Assembly (NCBI GenBank): GCA_001603145.1
Contig: LVBI01000007.1
Coordinates: 58,455-122,454 of the forward strand
Direction: 5' to 3'
Source of the DNA: Spirochaetales bacterium Spiro_07
GTDB lineage: Bacteria; Spirochaetota; Spirochaetia; Treponematales; Treponemataceae
DNA length: 64,000 nt
This document shows, piece after piece, positions 36,764 to 46,011 of this stretch (positions are counted from its first letter, which is position 1; the number at the start of each line of letters is the position of its first letter). Both the position numbers and the translations under genes were made by a program. The notes below the pieces were generated by a model, which was given only the letters and a program-made list of their open reading frames with translations, did not search any database and was not told the DNA's origin.

Positions 36764-39568
36764 ATGCCGGATAACAACACTTTATACATTCTTGACTCTT
36801 ACGGACTTATTTACAGGGCATATTATGCTTTTATAAACCGGCCGCTCATAAACAAGAACGGCGAAAACATTTCCGCAGTTTTCGGTTTTTTCAGGAATTT
36901 TCACCGCATATTGAAAGACTATAAGCCGCAGTATATTCTTGCCGCAATGGATTCGCGCACGCCGACATTCAGACATGAGCTTTTTGACCAGTATAAGGCG
37001 ACACGCCAAAAGACGCCGGAAGATTTGCATGCGCAAATTCCGGTAATCGAAGAAATACTAACGGCGCTGGGCGTGCCGATTTTGCGCTGCGACGGCTTTG
37101 AAGCAGACGATGTAATAGCGACGCTTGCCGCCGGATGTGAAAAAAGCGGCAGACAATGCCGGATTCTTTCGGGCGACAAGGACTTGATGCAGCTTGTTTC
37201 AGACACGACGCTCATGCTAAAGCCGGACAAAGCTGGCGGCGGCTGGGTTTTAATCGACAAGCAGGGCGTTGAAGCCGAATGGGGCGTAAAGCCTGAACAG
37301 ATGCGCGACATGCTTTCGCTCATCGGCGACACAGCCGATAACATACCCGGCGTAAAAGGAATTGGAGAAAAGACGGCGCAGAAGCTTCTTGCTGACTACA
37401 AGACGCTTGACGGTATTTACGCGAACATTGACAGCATAAAAGGCGCAACGCAGAAAAAGCTCATCGACGGAAAAGATTCGGCTTATTTTTCGCAAAAGCT
37501 TGTTGAGCTTTGCTATAATGTTCCGGTGTGCGCCTCAATCGACGAATTGAAGCTGATTTCGCCAGACTATAAAAGTGCGGCCAAGATTCTTGAGCACGCA
37601 GGCGCTTATGCCGTTGCCAAAAGCTATGCGGCAGACGCCATAGAAGCTGGCGCAACCGGCATTGTTGCAGACGGTGTAGATGCAGCTGCCCCCGCCCTTT
37701 CAGACTTTGCGTTGCAAGATGAAGCACCGCAAGCTCAGCTTGTGCAGAACAGCGGCGACTATACGCCGGTTCATTCAATTGAAGAACTTCACACTATTAT
37801 AGATGAAATCAAGCAGAATTCGTTCTGCGCCTTTGACCTTGAAACAGACGGCTTAAATCCACATCAGGCGAACATGGTCGGTTTTTCTCTCTGCTGCAAA
37901 ACAGGCAAATCTTTTTATGTGCCGTTCACAAGCGCAGAGCGTGGCACTTTTGACGCGCCAGAATATGTTGATAAAGCCGCCGCGCTAAAGGAACTTTCCG
38001 CAATTTTTTCTGACAAGCAGATGACGGTGATAACCCACAACGGCAAGTTTGACTATCAAGTTTTGCGCTCAAACGGCCTTGCAAAGCCGTGCTGCCGCTT
38101 TATAGACACGATGGTTGCGGCGTGGCTTCTCAACCCAGATTACAGCTCGCTTTCGCTTGAAACGCTTTCAAAGAATGTGCTCGGTTTGCAGACAATCAGC
38201 TTTGAAAGCTTAGTTTCTAAAGCTGAAATGTCAAAAGGCAAAACTTTTGCAGACGTTCCGCTTAAAGACGCAGTGCCTTATGCTGCAGAAGATGCAGATT
38301 TGACGCTCAAATTATGGCAAAAGCTTGAGCCAGAGCTTGCAAAAGCCGGCCTGACAGAGCTTTTCACTTCAATTGAAATGAACGTGCTGCCGGTTCTTGC
38401 TGAAATGGAAATCGAAGGCATTCACGTTGACACGCAGAAACTTGCAGATTACCGCGTTGAGCTTGTGGCAGACATTGAAAAGACTCAAGCTGAAATCATT
38501 GACATTGTGGGGCATGATTTCAACATTGCGTCAACAAAGCAGCTTCAGCAGGTGCTTTTTGAAGAGCGGAAGCTTCCGGCAACAAAAAAGACAAAAACAG
38601 GATATTCGACAGACACGGCCGTTCTTGAAGAGCTTGCGCCGCTTGACCCAGTGCCGAAGAAAATTCTTGAATACAGAAGCCTTACAAAGCTGCTTTCAAC
38701 TTATGTAGATACGCTGCCATCGCTTGCAGACAAAAACGGCCGCATTCACACAAGCTTTATGCAAACAGGCACGGCAACAGGCCGCCTTTCAAGCAAAGAC
38801 CCGAACTTGCAGAACATTCCTGTAAGAGAAGAAGCAGGCCGCCGTATTAGAAGCGCGTTTACGGCCGAGCCGGGCAAAGTGCTTGTTTCAGCTGACTATT
38901 CACAGATTGAGCTTGTGCTTCTTGCGCACCTTTCGGGCGACAAAAACCTGCAAAAAGCGTTTAACGACGGTGTTGATGTACACAAAGCCACAGCAAGCCT
39001 GATTTTCGGCGTGCCGGCAGAACAAGTGACGGCTGAACAGCGGCGCACGGCAAAGACAATCAATTTCGGCGTAATGTACGGCATGAGCGCGTTCCGCCTT
39101 TCAAACGAACTTGGCATTCCGCGCGGCACGGCAAAAGAGTTCATCGACTCTTATTTTGCGACATATTCGGGCGTGCAAGATTTTATCCGCGCCGTCATCG
39201 AAAAATGCGAAACTTCGGGCTACGTTGAGACAATCTTTAACCGCAAAAGATTTATCCGCAACATAAACGCCAAAAACAAGAACGAAAAATCTGCCGCAGA
39301 GCGCATGGCTGTGAACACGCCGATTCAAGGCTCGGCCGCAGACATTGTGAAAAAAGCCATGATTGCCGTGCAAAACGCGATCGAATCAGCCGGCTTGAAG
39401 GCAAAGCTTCTCTTGCAAGTGCATGACGAGCTGATTGTAGAATGCCCTGCCAAAGAATGTGAAGCTGTCAAAAAGCTTCTGCAAACCGAAATGGAAGGCG
39501 TCGCCAAGCTTAACGTTCCGCTGAAGGTCAGCGTTGAAAGCGGCGAAAACTGGGGAATGTTCCATTAA
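36764..39568 (+). CDS. polA: DNA polymerase I
   Basis: 5' nuclease domain, FDLETDGL 3'-5' exo motif, DYSQIELVLLAHLSGD, RRTAKTINFGVMYG, QVHDELIVE. Confidence 0.97.
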   Translation: MPDNNTLYILDSYGLIYRAYYAFINRPLINKNGENISAVFGFFRNFHRILKDYKPQYILAAMDSRTPTFRHELFDQYKATRQKTPEDLHAQIPVIEEILTALGVPILRCDGFEADDVIATLAAGCEKSGRQCRILSGDKDLMQLVSDTTLMLKPDKAGGGWVLIDKQGVEAEWGVKPEQMRDMLSLIGDTADNIPGVKGIGEKTAQKLLADYKTLDGIYANIDSIKGATQKKLIDGKDSAYFSQKLVELCYNVPVCASIDELKLISPDYKSAAKILEHAGAYAVAKSYAADAIEAGATGIVADGVDAAAPALSDFALQDEAPQAQLVQNSGDYTPVHSIEELHTIIDEIKQNSFCAFDLETDGLNPHQANMVGFSLCCKTGKSFYVPFTSAERGTFDAPEYVDKAAALKELSAIFSDKQMTVITHNGKFDYQVLRSNGLAKPCCRFIDTMVAAWLLNPDYSSLSLETLSKNVLGLQTISFESLVSKAEMSKGKTFADVPLKDAVPYAAEDADLTLKLWQKLEPELAKAGLTELFTSIEMNVLPVLAEMEIEGIHVDTQKLADYRVELVADIEKTQAEIIDIVGHDFNIASTKQLQQVLFEERKLPATKKTKTGYSTDTAVLEELAPLDPVPKKILEYRSLTKLLSTYVDTLPSLADKNGRIHTSFMQTGTATGRLSSKDPNLQNIPVREEAGRRIRSAFTAEPGKVLVSADYSQIELVLLAHLSGDKNLQKAFNDGVDVHKATASLIFGVPAEQVTAEQRRTAKTINFGVMYGMSAFRLSNELGIPRGTAKEFIDSYFATYSGVQDFIRAVIEKCETSGYVETIFNRKRFIRNINAKNKNEKSAAERMAVNTPIQGSAADIVKKAMIAVQNAIESAGLKAKLLLQVHDELIVECPAKECEAVKKLLQTEMEGVAKLNVPLKVSVESGENWGMFH

Positions 39569-39595
39569 TTTTATAACTCGTTACAGGAAAAACAA

Positions 39596-40804
39596 ATGAA
39601 GAGCTTTAAAAAAGTTGCAATTATCATTTTTACTCTGACTTTCGGCTTGAGCATTTTTTCTTGCAAAGAAAACAAGTCTACTATGCTCAACCAGAATAAG
39701 CCGCTGATTTTCTATAACAGACAGCCGTCTGACCCTGTTACAGGCAAGCTTGATTTTTCGGCAGTTTCTTGGAACAACAGGACTTATTATTTGGGCACAG
39801 ATTCACAAAACGGCGGCGTAACACAAGGCCAGATGATTCTCGATTTTTTGCAGAACTCAAACGGAGAAGATATTGACCGCAACGGCGACGGCATAATCGG
39901 CTATGTTCTGCTTATCGGCGACGAAGGGCACACCGACTCAAAAGCCAGAACTGAAGGCGTGCGCAAAGCACTGGACACATGGAACAATTCCACAAAGCCA
40001 AACATAAAAAAAGAAGGAACCGTAAATGTCGGTGGCAAAACTTATAAGACGGTGGAGCTGGCGGCAAAATCAATGACCGGCGCAGACGGCTCAACTTGGA
40101 ACGCAGCCGCCGCACGCGAATCGATGAAAATATGGACCAATTCATTCGGCAAGTCTATCGATTTGGTTATATCAAACAACGACGAGATGGCGCTTGCGTG
40201 CATCGCTTCTGAAAATTTCCCCAAGGGATTACCTGTTTTCGGTTTTGACGCAAACGCATCTGTGGAAAAAGCAATTACTTCAGGGCTTATGACCGGCACA
40301 GTGACTCAGAACACAGATTCGCAAGCACTTGCACTGCTTTTTCTTGTTAGAAACATGTGCGACGGCTTTTTGGATTCGGCTGTGTACACGCAAGGCTTTT
40401 CGCACGGCGACAAATATGGAAACAAAATCTCAACACCGTTCGTGTATTATAACGACAGCCGCTCTCTGCTTGTTTCAAACACTGCAATCAACAAAGACAA
40501 TTGGAACGAATACATGCAGAATGCCCATAACAGCCAAATCTCAAAAGTTCAATCATCAAGGGTCAAGCTTCTGCTTTCAGTCTATAACAGCAACAACGAT
40601 TTTCTCAACCAGAATTTCATTCCTTCTATAAATTATTATGCACCGTTGCTGAATATCGATGTGACAATAATTTATGGCGACGGTCAAAATGAAAGCAGCT
40701 GCCTTTCAAAATTCACCAACCTTGATTATTACGATGCATACGCGATAAACCTTGTAAAGACGAACAACGCACATCTTTATACAAATAAACTCAACGAAAA
40801 ATGA
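39596..40804 (+). CDS. MglB-like galactose/glucose-binding lipoprotein with circularly permuted domain order (MglB-2 type)
   Basis: N-terminus (after lipobox IFSC) NKPLIFYNRQPSD...YYLGTDSQNGGVTQGQ corresponds to the middle of MglB. The C-terminus RVKLLLSVYNSNNDF...IIYGDGQNESS...DAYAINLVKTNNAH corresponds to the MglB N-terminus. Confidence 0.8.
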   Translation: MKSFKKVAIIIFTLTFGLSIFSCKENKSTMLNQNKPLIFYNRQPSDPVTGKLDFSAVSWNNRTYYLGTDSQNGGVTQGQMILDFLQNSNGEDIDRNGDGIIGYVLLIGDEGHTDSKARTEGVRKALDTWNNSTKPNIKKEGTVNVGGKTYKTVELAAKSMTGADGSTWNAAAARESMKIWTNSFGKSIDLVISNNDEMALACIASENFPKGLPVFGFDANASVEKAITSGLMTGTVTQNTDSQALALLFLVRNMCDGFLDSAVYTQGFSHGDKYGNKISTPFVYYNDSRSLLVSNTAINKDNWNEYMQNAHNSQISKVQSSRVKLLLSVYNSNNDFLNQNFIPSINYYAPLLNIDVTIIYGDGQNESSCLSKFTNLDYYDAYAINLVKTNNAHLYTNKLNEK

Positions 40805-40865
40805 ACCTCTCAAGCAAAAGCTTGCAATGAATCATAGTTTCTATAAAAAAAATCTTTAATTTCTA

Positions 40866-40894
40866 TTGACAGAAATAATAAAAAAGCATATAGT
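40866..40894 (+). promoter_or_regulatory. Sigma-70 promoter
   Basis: TTGACA-17 bp-TATAGT upstream of the 40938 start. Confidence 0.8.
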
Positions 40895-40937
40895 TTGCTC
40901 GTTACTAGAAAAAGAAACTATTTTTATCGAGGTATCT

Positions 40938-41921
40938 ATGAAAAAGCTTATTCTTCTTACAATGATTGCAGGGCTTGTTTTAAGCTCTTGCGCAAAAAAA
41001 TCAGACTCAAAGAAAGTGAAAATCGGCATTGCAAAGATTGTTCAGCACCCGGCACTTGATGCGGCAGAACAGGGCATTATCGATGTAATCAACGAAAACG
41101 GCATCGACGCAGAATTCGACATGCAGAATGCAAACGGCGACGTAAACACAGCTGCCCAGATTGCTTCGCAGTTCAAAGTGAAGAACGTAGATGTTGCAGT
41201 TGGCATTGCAACGCCGGTCGCCATTGCGCTTTCAACAACACTCAAAGAAACACCTGTTGTTTTCGGCACTGTTACAGACCCGGTTGGTGCTGGCCTTGTT
41301 GACACAGTTGAGCACGGCAAGAATAACGTAACAGGCATGAGCGATGCGATTCCGACAGTGGAGCACATCAAGCTTTTTGCCAAAATTACAGGCATCAAGA
41401 CGCTCGGCTATATCTACACAAGCAACGAAGCTAACTCAGTTTCTGCGCTTGAGCTTGTAAAGCAGGGCTGCCAAGAAGCAGGTCTTTCGCTTGTAACACA
41501 GGCAATCTCGCAATCAAGCGAAGTTAAGCAAGCCGCAGAGACAATCATCAACCGCGTTGACGGCATCTATCTTACAACAGACAACACTGTTTTCAGCGCA
41601 ATTGCTTCTCTTGTTGACGTTTTCGGCAGAGCAAAAAAGCCAATCTTCAGCGGCGACGTTACAGCTGCTAAAGACGGCGGAATCTTTATGGCGAGCGGCT
41701 TCAACTATTACAAAGCAGGCCGCGCCACAGGCGAAATCGTTATAAAAATTCTTAACGGAACAAAGCCTGACACAATTCCGGTTCGCTTTATGACAGACCC
41801 GTCAGACAGCGACCTGCTTATCGACTTGGATGCAGCCGCAAACTGTGGAATTACAGTTCCAGAAGAGTACAAAAAATCTGCAAACATGATTTTTGAAAAC
41901 GGAAAATTGACAGAGAAATAA
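40938..41921 (+). CDS. ABC transporter substrate-binding lipoprotein (ABC_sub_bind/TrpX-like)
   Basis: MKKLILLTMIAGLVLSSCAKK; KVKIGIAKIVQHPALDAAEQGIIDVINENG. Confidence 0.88.
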   Translation: MKKLILLTMIAGLVLSSCAKKSDSKKVKIGIAKIVQHPALDAAEQGIIDVINENGIDAEFDMQNANGDVNTAAQIASQFKVKNVDVAVGIATPVAIALSTTLKETPVVFGTVTDPVGAGLVDTVEHGKNNVTGMSDAIPTVEHIKLFAKITGIKTLGYIYTSNEANSVSALELVKQGCQEAGLSLVTQAISQSSEVKQAAETIINRVDGIYLTTDNTVFSAIASLVDVFGRAKKPIFSGDVTAAKDGGIFMASGFNYYKAGRATGEIVIKILNGTKPDTIPVRFMTDPSDSDLLIDLDAAANCGITVPEEYKKSANMIFENGKLTEK

Positions 41922-41940
41922 TTTGAAATTGTTCATACTG

Positions 41941-41985
41941 AAGGGCAGCTGATAACCGCGCAAGCGTATCAGCAAGCCCTTTTTT
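41941..41985 (+). terminator. Intra-operon terminator/attenuator
   Basis: AAGGGC-A-GCTGATA...TATCAGC-AA-GCCCTTTTTT between substrate-binding protein and permease genes. Confidence 0.7.
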
Positions 41986-42002
41986 GCTTTTAAGGATTTT
42001 AT

Positions 42003-42890
42003 ATGGTCTGCAGCATTATTATCGAAGGTTTGATTTACGGAATCATGGTATTGGGCGTTTTCATGTCTTACCGTGTTCTCAATTTTTGCGACATGACTGT
42101 CGACGGCGCGTTTCCGATGGGCGGCTGCATTTTGGCGGCATGTCTTACAATCGGCATAAACCCGGTTGTTGCGCTTTTTCTTGCGTTTCTAGGCGGAATT
42201 CTTGCAGGGCTTTGCACGACAGTTATCTATACAAAGCTAAAAATTCCAGATTTGCTTGCCGGAATTCTCGTAATGACGATGCTTTATTCGATTAACTTGC
42301 GTATTATGAGCAACAAGGCAAATATTTCGTTTTTGAAAATTGCGACGCCGTTCTCTAAAATCACGGAATTTTGCGAAACGCATTTTGCTTCTTTTCCGGC
42401 TGAACTTGGGATTTGCCTTTTCTTGATTATCTTCGTGATTGCGCTCAAATGGGTTATGGACATTTTTTACCACACCGACTTGGGGCTTACGATGGGCGCA
42501 CTTGGTGCAAACCAACAGATGATTGTTTCTCAAGGCGTAAATCCTCAAATTGTGCGCGGAATCGGAATCTGCGTGGGCGACGGCCTTGCAGCAGTTTCTG
42601 GCGCTTTTGCCGCAATGTACAACGGCTTTGCAGATGTTGGCAGCGGAACAGGCGTTATCGTAAGCGGCCTCGCTTCTCTCATGCTCGGTGAATTCATAAT
42701 ACGCTCAAACAAAATCGGAATGCAGACTTTGCGCGTGCTCATCGGCTCAATCATTTACCGCGGAATAATGTATATTGGGCGAAGCTACGGCTTTGTAATC
42801 GGGCTTACAAGCAACGACTTGAAGCTCATTACAGGTCTTCTCATCATCATCTGCCTCATCGTTTCAAAAAAGGGGAACAAACATGCTTGA
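42003..42890 (+). CDS. ABC transporter permease
   Basis: Multi-TM; operon context; VCSIIIEGLIYGIMVLGVFMSYRVLNFCDMTVDGAFPMGG. Confidence 0.88.
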   Translation: MVCSIIIEGLIYGIMVLGVFMSYRVLNFCDMTVDGAFPMGGCILAACLTIGINPVVALFLAFLGGILAGLCTTVIYTKLKIPDLLAGILVMTMLYSINLRIMSNKANISFLKIATPFSKITEFCETHFASFPAELGICLFLIIFVIALKWVMDIFYHTDLGLTMGALGANQQMIVSQGVNPQIVRGIGICVGDGLAAVSGAFAAMYNGFADVGSGTGVIVSGLASLMLGEFIIRSNKIGMQTLRVLIGSIIYRGIMYIGRSYGFVIGLTSNDLKLITGLLIIICLIVSKKGNKHA

Positions 42891-43674
42891 GCTTAAAGAC
42901 ATCGGAATTACATTCAACGCCGGAACGCCTGACCAGAACGAAGCGCTGAAGAACATCAACCTCAAGATTAACGACGGCGATTTTATCACAGTTATCGGCT
43001 CGAACGGTGCCGGCAAATCGACTTTGTACAACGTAATTTCTGGCAACATGCAGCCTTCACACGGCACAATTCTGCTTGATTCAAAAGACATAACGAATGA
43101 GCCTGAATATAAGCGCGCCAAATACATTGGGCGCATTTTTCAGAACCCGCTTTTGGGCACAGCCGGAAAAATGTCGTTGCAAGACAACATGATGATTTGC
43201 AGCAACAAAGGCTGGAAGGGGCTTCGGATTAGTCTGAATAAGAAGAAACAAGCTTTTTTCAAGGAAGAACTTAAAAAGCTGAACATGGGGCTTGAAGACA
43301 GGCTGAACGACAATGTTGATCAGTTTTCCGGCGGCCAACGTCAGGCACTTACGCTTCTGATGGCCGTTCTTTCAAAGCCGAATATTCTGTTGCTAGATGA
43401 ACATACAGCCGCGCTTGACCCCACGAACGCAGACATTGTGATGAAGCTTACGAAAGAATTTGCAGACAAGTACAACCTTACCGTGATGATGGTAACGCAC
43501 AACATGCAGCAGGCTCTTGATTATGGCAACCGCCTTTTGATGATGGACGGTGGCGAGATAATCCTCGACATAAGCGGCAAAGAAAAAGAAAATCTCACGA
43601 TGGAAGACTTGAACAGACGCTTCAAAGAAATCCGCAAAACGTCAATCGTAAGTGACAGACTCAATTTGCATTAG
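42883..43674 (+). CDS. ABC transporter ATP-binding protein
   Basis: GSNGAGKST Walker A, FSGGQRQAL signature, LLLDEHTAALDP Walker B. Confidence 0.95.
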   Translation: MLELKDIGITFNAGTPDQNEALKNINLKINDGDFITVIGSNGAGKSTLYNVISGNMQPSHGTILLDSKDITNEPEYKRAKYIGRIFQNPLLGTAGKMSLQDNMMICSNKGWKGLRISLNKKKQAFFKEELKKLNMGLEDRLNDNVDQFSGGQRQALTLLMAVLSKPNILLLDEHTAALDPTNADIVMKLTKEFADKYNLTVMMVTHNMQQALDYGNRLLMMDGGEIILDISGKEKENLTMEDLNRRFKEIRKTSIVSDRLNLH

Positions 43675-43794
43675 CATTTACGGCGAATAACGCAGCTTGT
43701 TGCTCTGCATTTAGTGTCTGGGCTTGACAAAAGGCGCGTTTTTTCGCAAAATAGCTGTACGCTGACGGTTATCCGAAAGGAGGTGATTACACAC

Positions 43795-44007
43795 ATGGCA
43801 CGCATCGTAGTTGATGATTCAGAAAACCTCGAAAAAGCGATTAAACGCTTTAAGAGAATGGTTGAAAAAGAAGGCATTATCCGCGAATGGAAAAAACGCG
43901 AATATTACGAAAAACCTTCTACCATTCAGAACCGCAAGAATAAGACAATTCAGCGCAAACTGATGAAGAAGTCAAGAAAATCAAAGGATTCTAAAGGATC
44001 GTATTAA
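43795..44007 (+). CDS. rpsU: 30S ribosomal protein S21
   Basis: [42 protein letters not shown]; strong AAAGGAGGTGAT RBS. Confidence 0.95.
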   Translation: MARIVVDDSENLEKAIKRFKRMVEKEGIIREWKKREYYEKPSTIQNRKNKTIQRKLMKKSRKSKDSKGSY

Positions 44008-44952
44008 TTGATACTTTCGGTTCAAAAAAAAGCTTCAGGATTTTCCTTGAAGCTTTTTTTGTCTATATTCATTACAATTTTTTTCTCAAATTGCGCGGTC
44101 TTATCGCCGGCTGAAGAATCTGAATCTGCCATTGCACAGCAGAACAAGCAGAGCCAAATTTCAGAGCTTGTATCAACTCAAGGCGAAGAAACAGCTGAAG
44201 AAGCAATCAGCTTCAACTGGGTTGAAATCGCTGACGGCATAGAGCAATGCTCATTTTTTGACGAAACAAGCCACAGCCAATGCAACGCCGTTAAGATAAA
44301 GCTTGATACGCCGGGGCTAAGACTTATTGCAAGCACACCGTCAGAGCCTGTTGCAGACGGTGTATCAACATTTAAGGCAGAAACAACAAAAAGATTTGCA
44401 CAACGTAGCGGCGCAATTGCAGCAATCAACGCAACACCATTCAACTACCCTTCTGGCAGAATCTCAAAGAAGAGAACTCTTGCAGGTGTTTTTGCCGCTG
44501 ATAACGTGGTTTTAGCCCCACGCGCAGGGCGTTACGCTGCGCTTATATTTGATGCTGAAAAAGATGAAAGCTTTTCTGCAAAAGTAATAGATTCACAAAA
44601 CGATTTTGAGCTTGATGGCTCGACAAAATTCGCGTTCGGCGGCTTTTGGACGTTGCTTAAAGAGGGCGAGATCATCATGTTCAAGTCTCAGCAGAAAGAA
44701 CCGCGCTCTGCTGCCGGCATCTTGGACGGCGGCAAAACGCTGATTCTGCTTGCAATAGACAAATCAGGCACAACCTCAAAAGGCGCAACCTTTAACGAGA
44801 CATCATCTATTCTGCTGCGGCTTGGCGCAACCGAAGCGATAATGCTCGACGGCGGAAGTTCTTCGTCGCTTGTAATAAACGGCAAGCAGATTTCAAAGAC
44901 TTTTCCGCACGTAGAAGTTGCATTAAGCTTCGGCTTTTTACTTGAAGATTAA
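44008..44952 (+). CDS. Phosphodiester glycosidase (NAGPA-like) lipoprotein
   Basis: Hydrophobic leader ending FFSNC; GAIAAINATPFNYPSG, LGATEAIMLDGGSSSSLVINGK. TTG start directly abutting the rpsU stop. Confidence 0.8.
   Translation: MILSVQKKASGFSLKLFLSIFITIFFSNCAVLSPAEESESAIAQQNKQSQISELVSTQGEETAEEAISFNWVEIADGIEQCSFFDETSHSQCNAVKIKLDTPGLRLIASTPSEPVADGVSTFKAETTKRFAQRSGAIAAINATPFNYPSGRISKKRTLAGVFAADNVVLAPRAGRYAALIFDAEKDESFSAKVIDSQNDFELDGSTKFAFGGFWTLLKEGEIIMFKSQQKEPRSAAGILDGGKTLILLAIDKSGTTSKGATFNETSSILLRLGATEAIMLDGGSSSSLVINGKQISKTFPHVEVALSFGFLLED
44024..44060 (+). terminator. rpsU Rho-independent terminator embedded in the next CDS
   Basis: AAAAAAAGCTTCA-GGATTTTCCT-TGAAGCTTTTTTT. Confidence 0.85.
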
Positions 44953-45905
44953 GCTTTCACAAGATGAACTGCAAAACCGCAGATTTCCTTATCAAGATAA
45001 ATCACAGAAAGCTTGTCTTTCTTATATTTTGCAGTTTCTTCCACACCCTTAAAGCCAAACTGCGAAAGATATGCAAGCGCCCTTTCGATATTCCAGCACT
45101 TAATAGCGATATGGCCGTTCTTGCCCCGCCCTTTCGATTTCATCACTTCAATGCAAGAAGCGTTGAAAATTGATGAATTACCATCTTTAAGCGCAAAACC
45201 AAACAGCGCGAAAAGCTTTGCTGCTTGCATAGCTTCGTCTGCATTGTCTGCGTTAAGTCCGATATGGGCAAGCTCAAAACCATGCAGCGCAACAACAGCT
45301 TCTTTGCATAATCTTGTAATTTCTGCCCAGTTTTCAGCTTCAATCAAATCAGACTTAACCATCCAGCTGCCGCCTATGGCATGGACGTTTGAGCATTTGG
45401 CATAGTCACTAAGATTTTTCATGCTGATACCGCCGGTCGGCATAAACTTAACCTGCGGGAACGGTCCAGAAAGAGCCGAAAGCATTGTAACGCCGCCCGA
45501 AGCTTCAGCCGGAAAGAACTTGAGCACTTCAAGCCCTTTTGCAAGGCCAGCTTCAACGCCGCTTGGGTTGTTTATGCCAGGCACGACCGGCATATTGTTT
45601 GCAATGCACCAGTCAACCACGTCAGGAGAAAAGCCCGGCGCAACAATGAACTTTGCACCAGCTTCTTTCGCGCGCTTTGCGTAATCAACATTGATTACCG
45701 TGCCTGCACCTACAAGCATTTCAGGGAATTTCTTCGTGATAGCAGAAATTGCGTCAGCTGCTGCTGCCGTTCTGAAAGTTATTTCCGCACACGGAAGACC
45801 ACCGTCTATAAGTGCCTGTGCAAGACCGCAAGCACGTGAAACATCATCAATTTTGACGACCGGCACAAGCCCGATGTCGCCTAATTTTTTAAGTATATCA
45901 TTCAT
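44949..45905 (-). CDS. eda: KDPG/KHG aldolase fused to a C-terminal VOC (glyoxalase-like) domain
   Basis: GLVPVVKIDDVSRACGLAQALIDGGLPCAEITFRT, KFIVAPGFSPDVVDWC, KFFPAEASGG, MPTGGIS; C-terminal FELAHIGLNADNADEAMQAAKLFALFGF...NGHIAIKC. Confidence 0.88.
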   Translation of the reverse strand: MNDILKKLGDIGLVPVVKIDDVSRACGLAQALIDGGLPCAEITFRTAAAADAISAITKKFPEMLVGAGTVINVDYAKRAKEAGAKFIVAPGFSPDVVDWCIANNMPVVPGINNPSGVEAGLAKGLEVLKFFPAEASGGVTMLSALSGPFPQVKFMPTGGISMKNLSDYAKCSNVHAIGGSWMVKSDLIEAENWAEITRLCKEAVVALHGFELAHIGLNADNADEAMQAAKLFALFGFALKDGNSSIFNASCIEVMKSKGRGKNGHIAIKCWNIERALAYLSQFGFKGVEETAKYKKDKLSVIYLDKEICGFAVHLVKA

Positions 45906-45912
45906 ATATAAG

Positions 45913-45993
45913 AATTTACACCGTTTTGACATACTTGTCAATCAGTGAAATAGTATTTTACTGATTGACAAGTAGACAAGTTAGAGCTAAAGT
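45913..45993. promoter_or_regulatory. Mirror-symmetric divergent eda/kdgK promoter with inverted-repeat operator
   Basis: 14-bp arms ACTTGTCAATCAGT (45933-45946)/ACTGATTGACAAGT (45960-45973) include both -35 boxes. Plus strand: TTGACA-17-TAAAGT. Minus strand: TTGACA-17-TAAATT. Confidence 0.85.
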
Positions 45994-46011
45994 ATTCATG
46001 GAGGATTTTCC

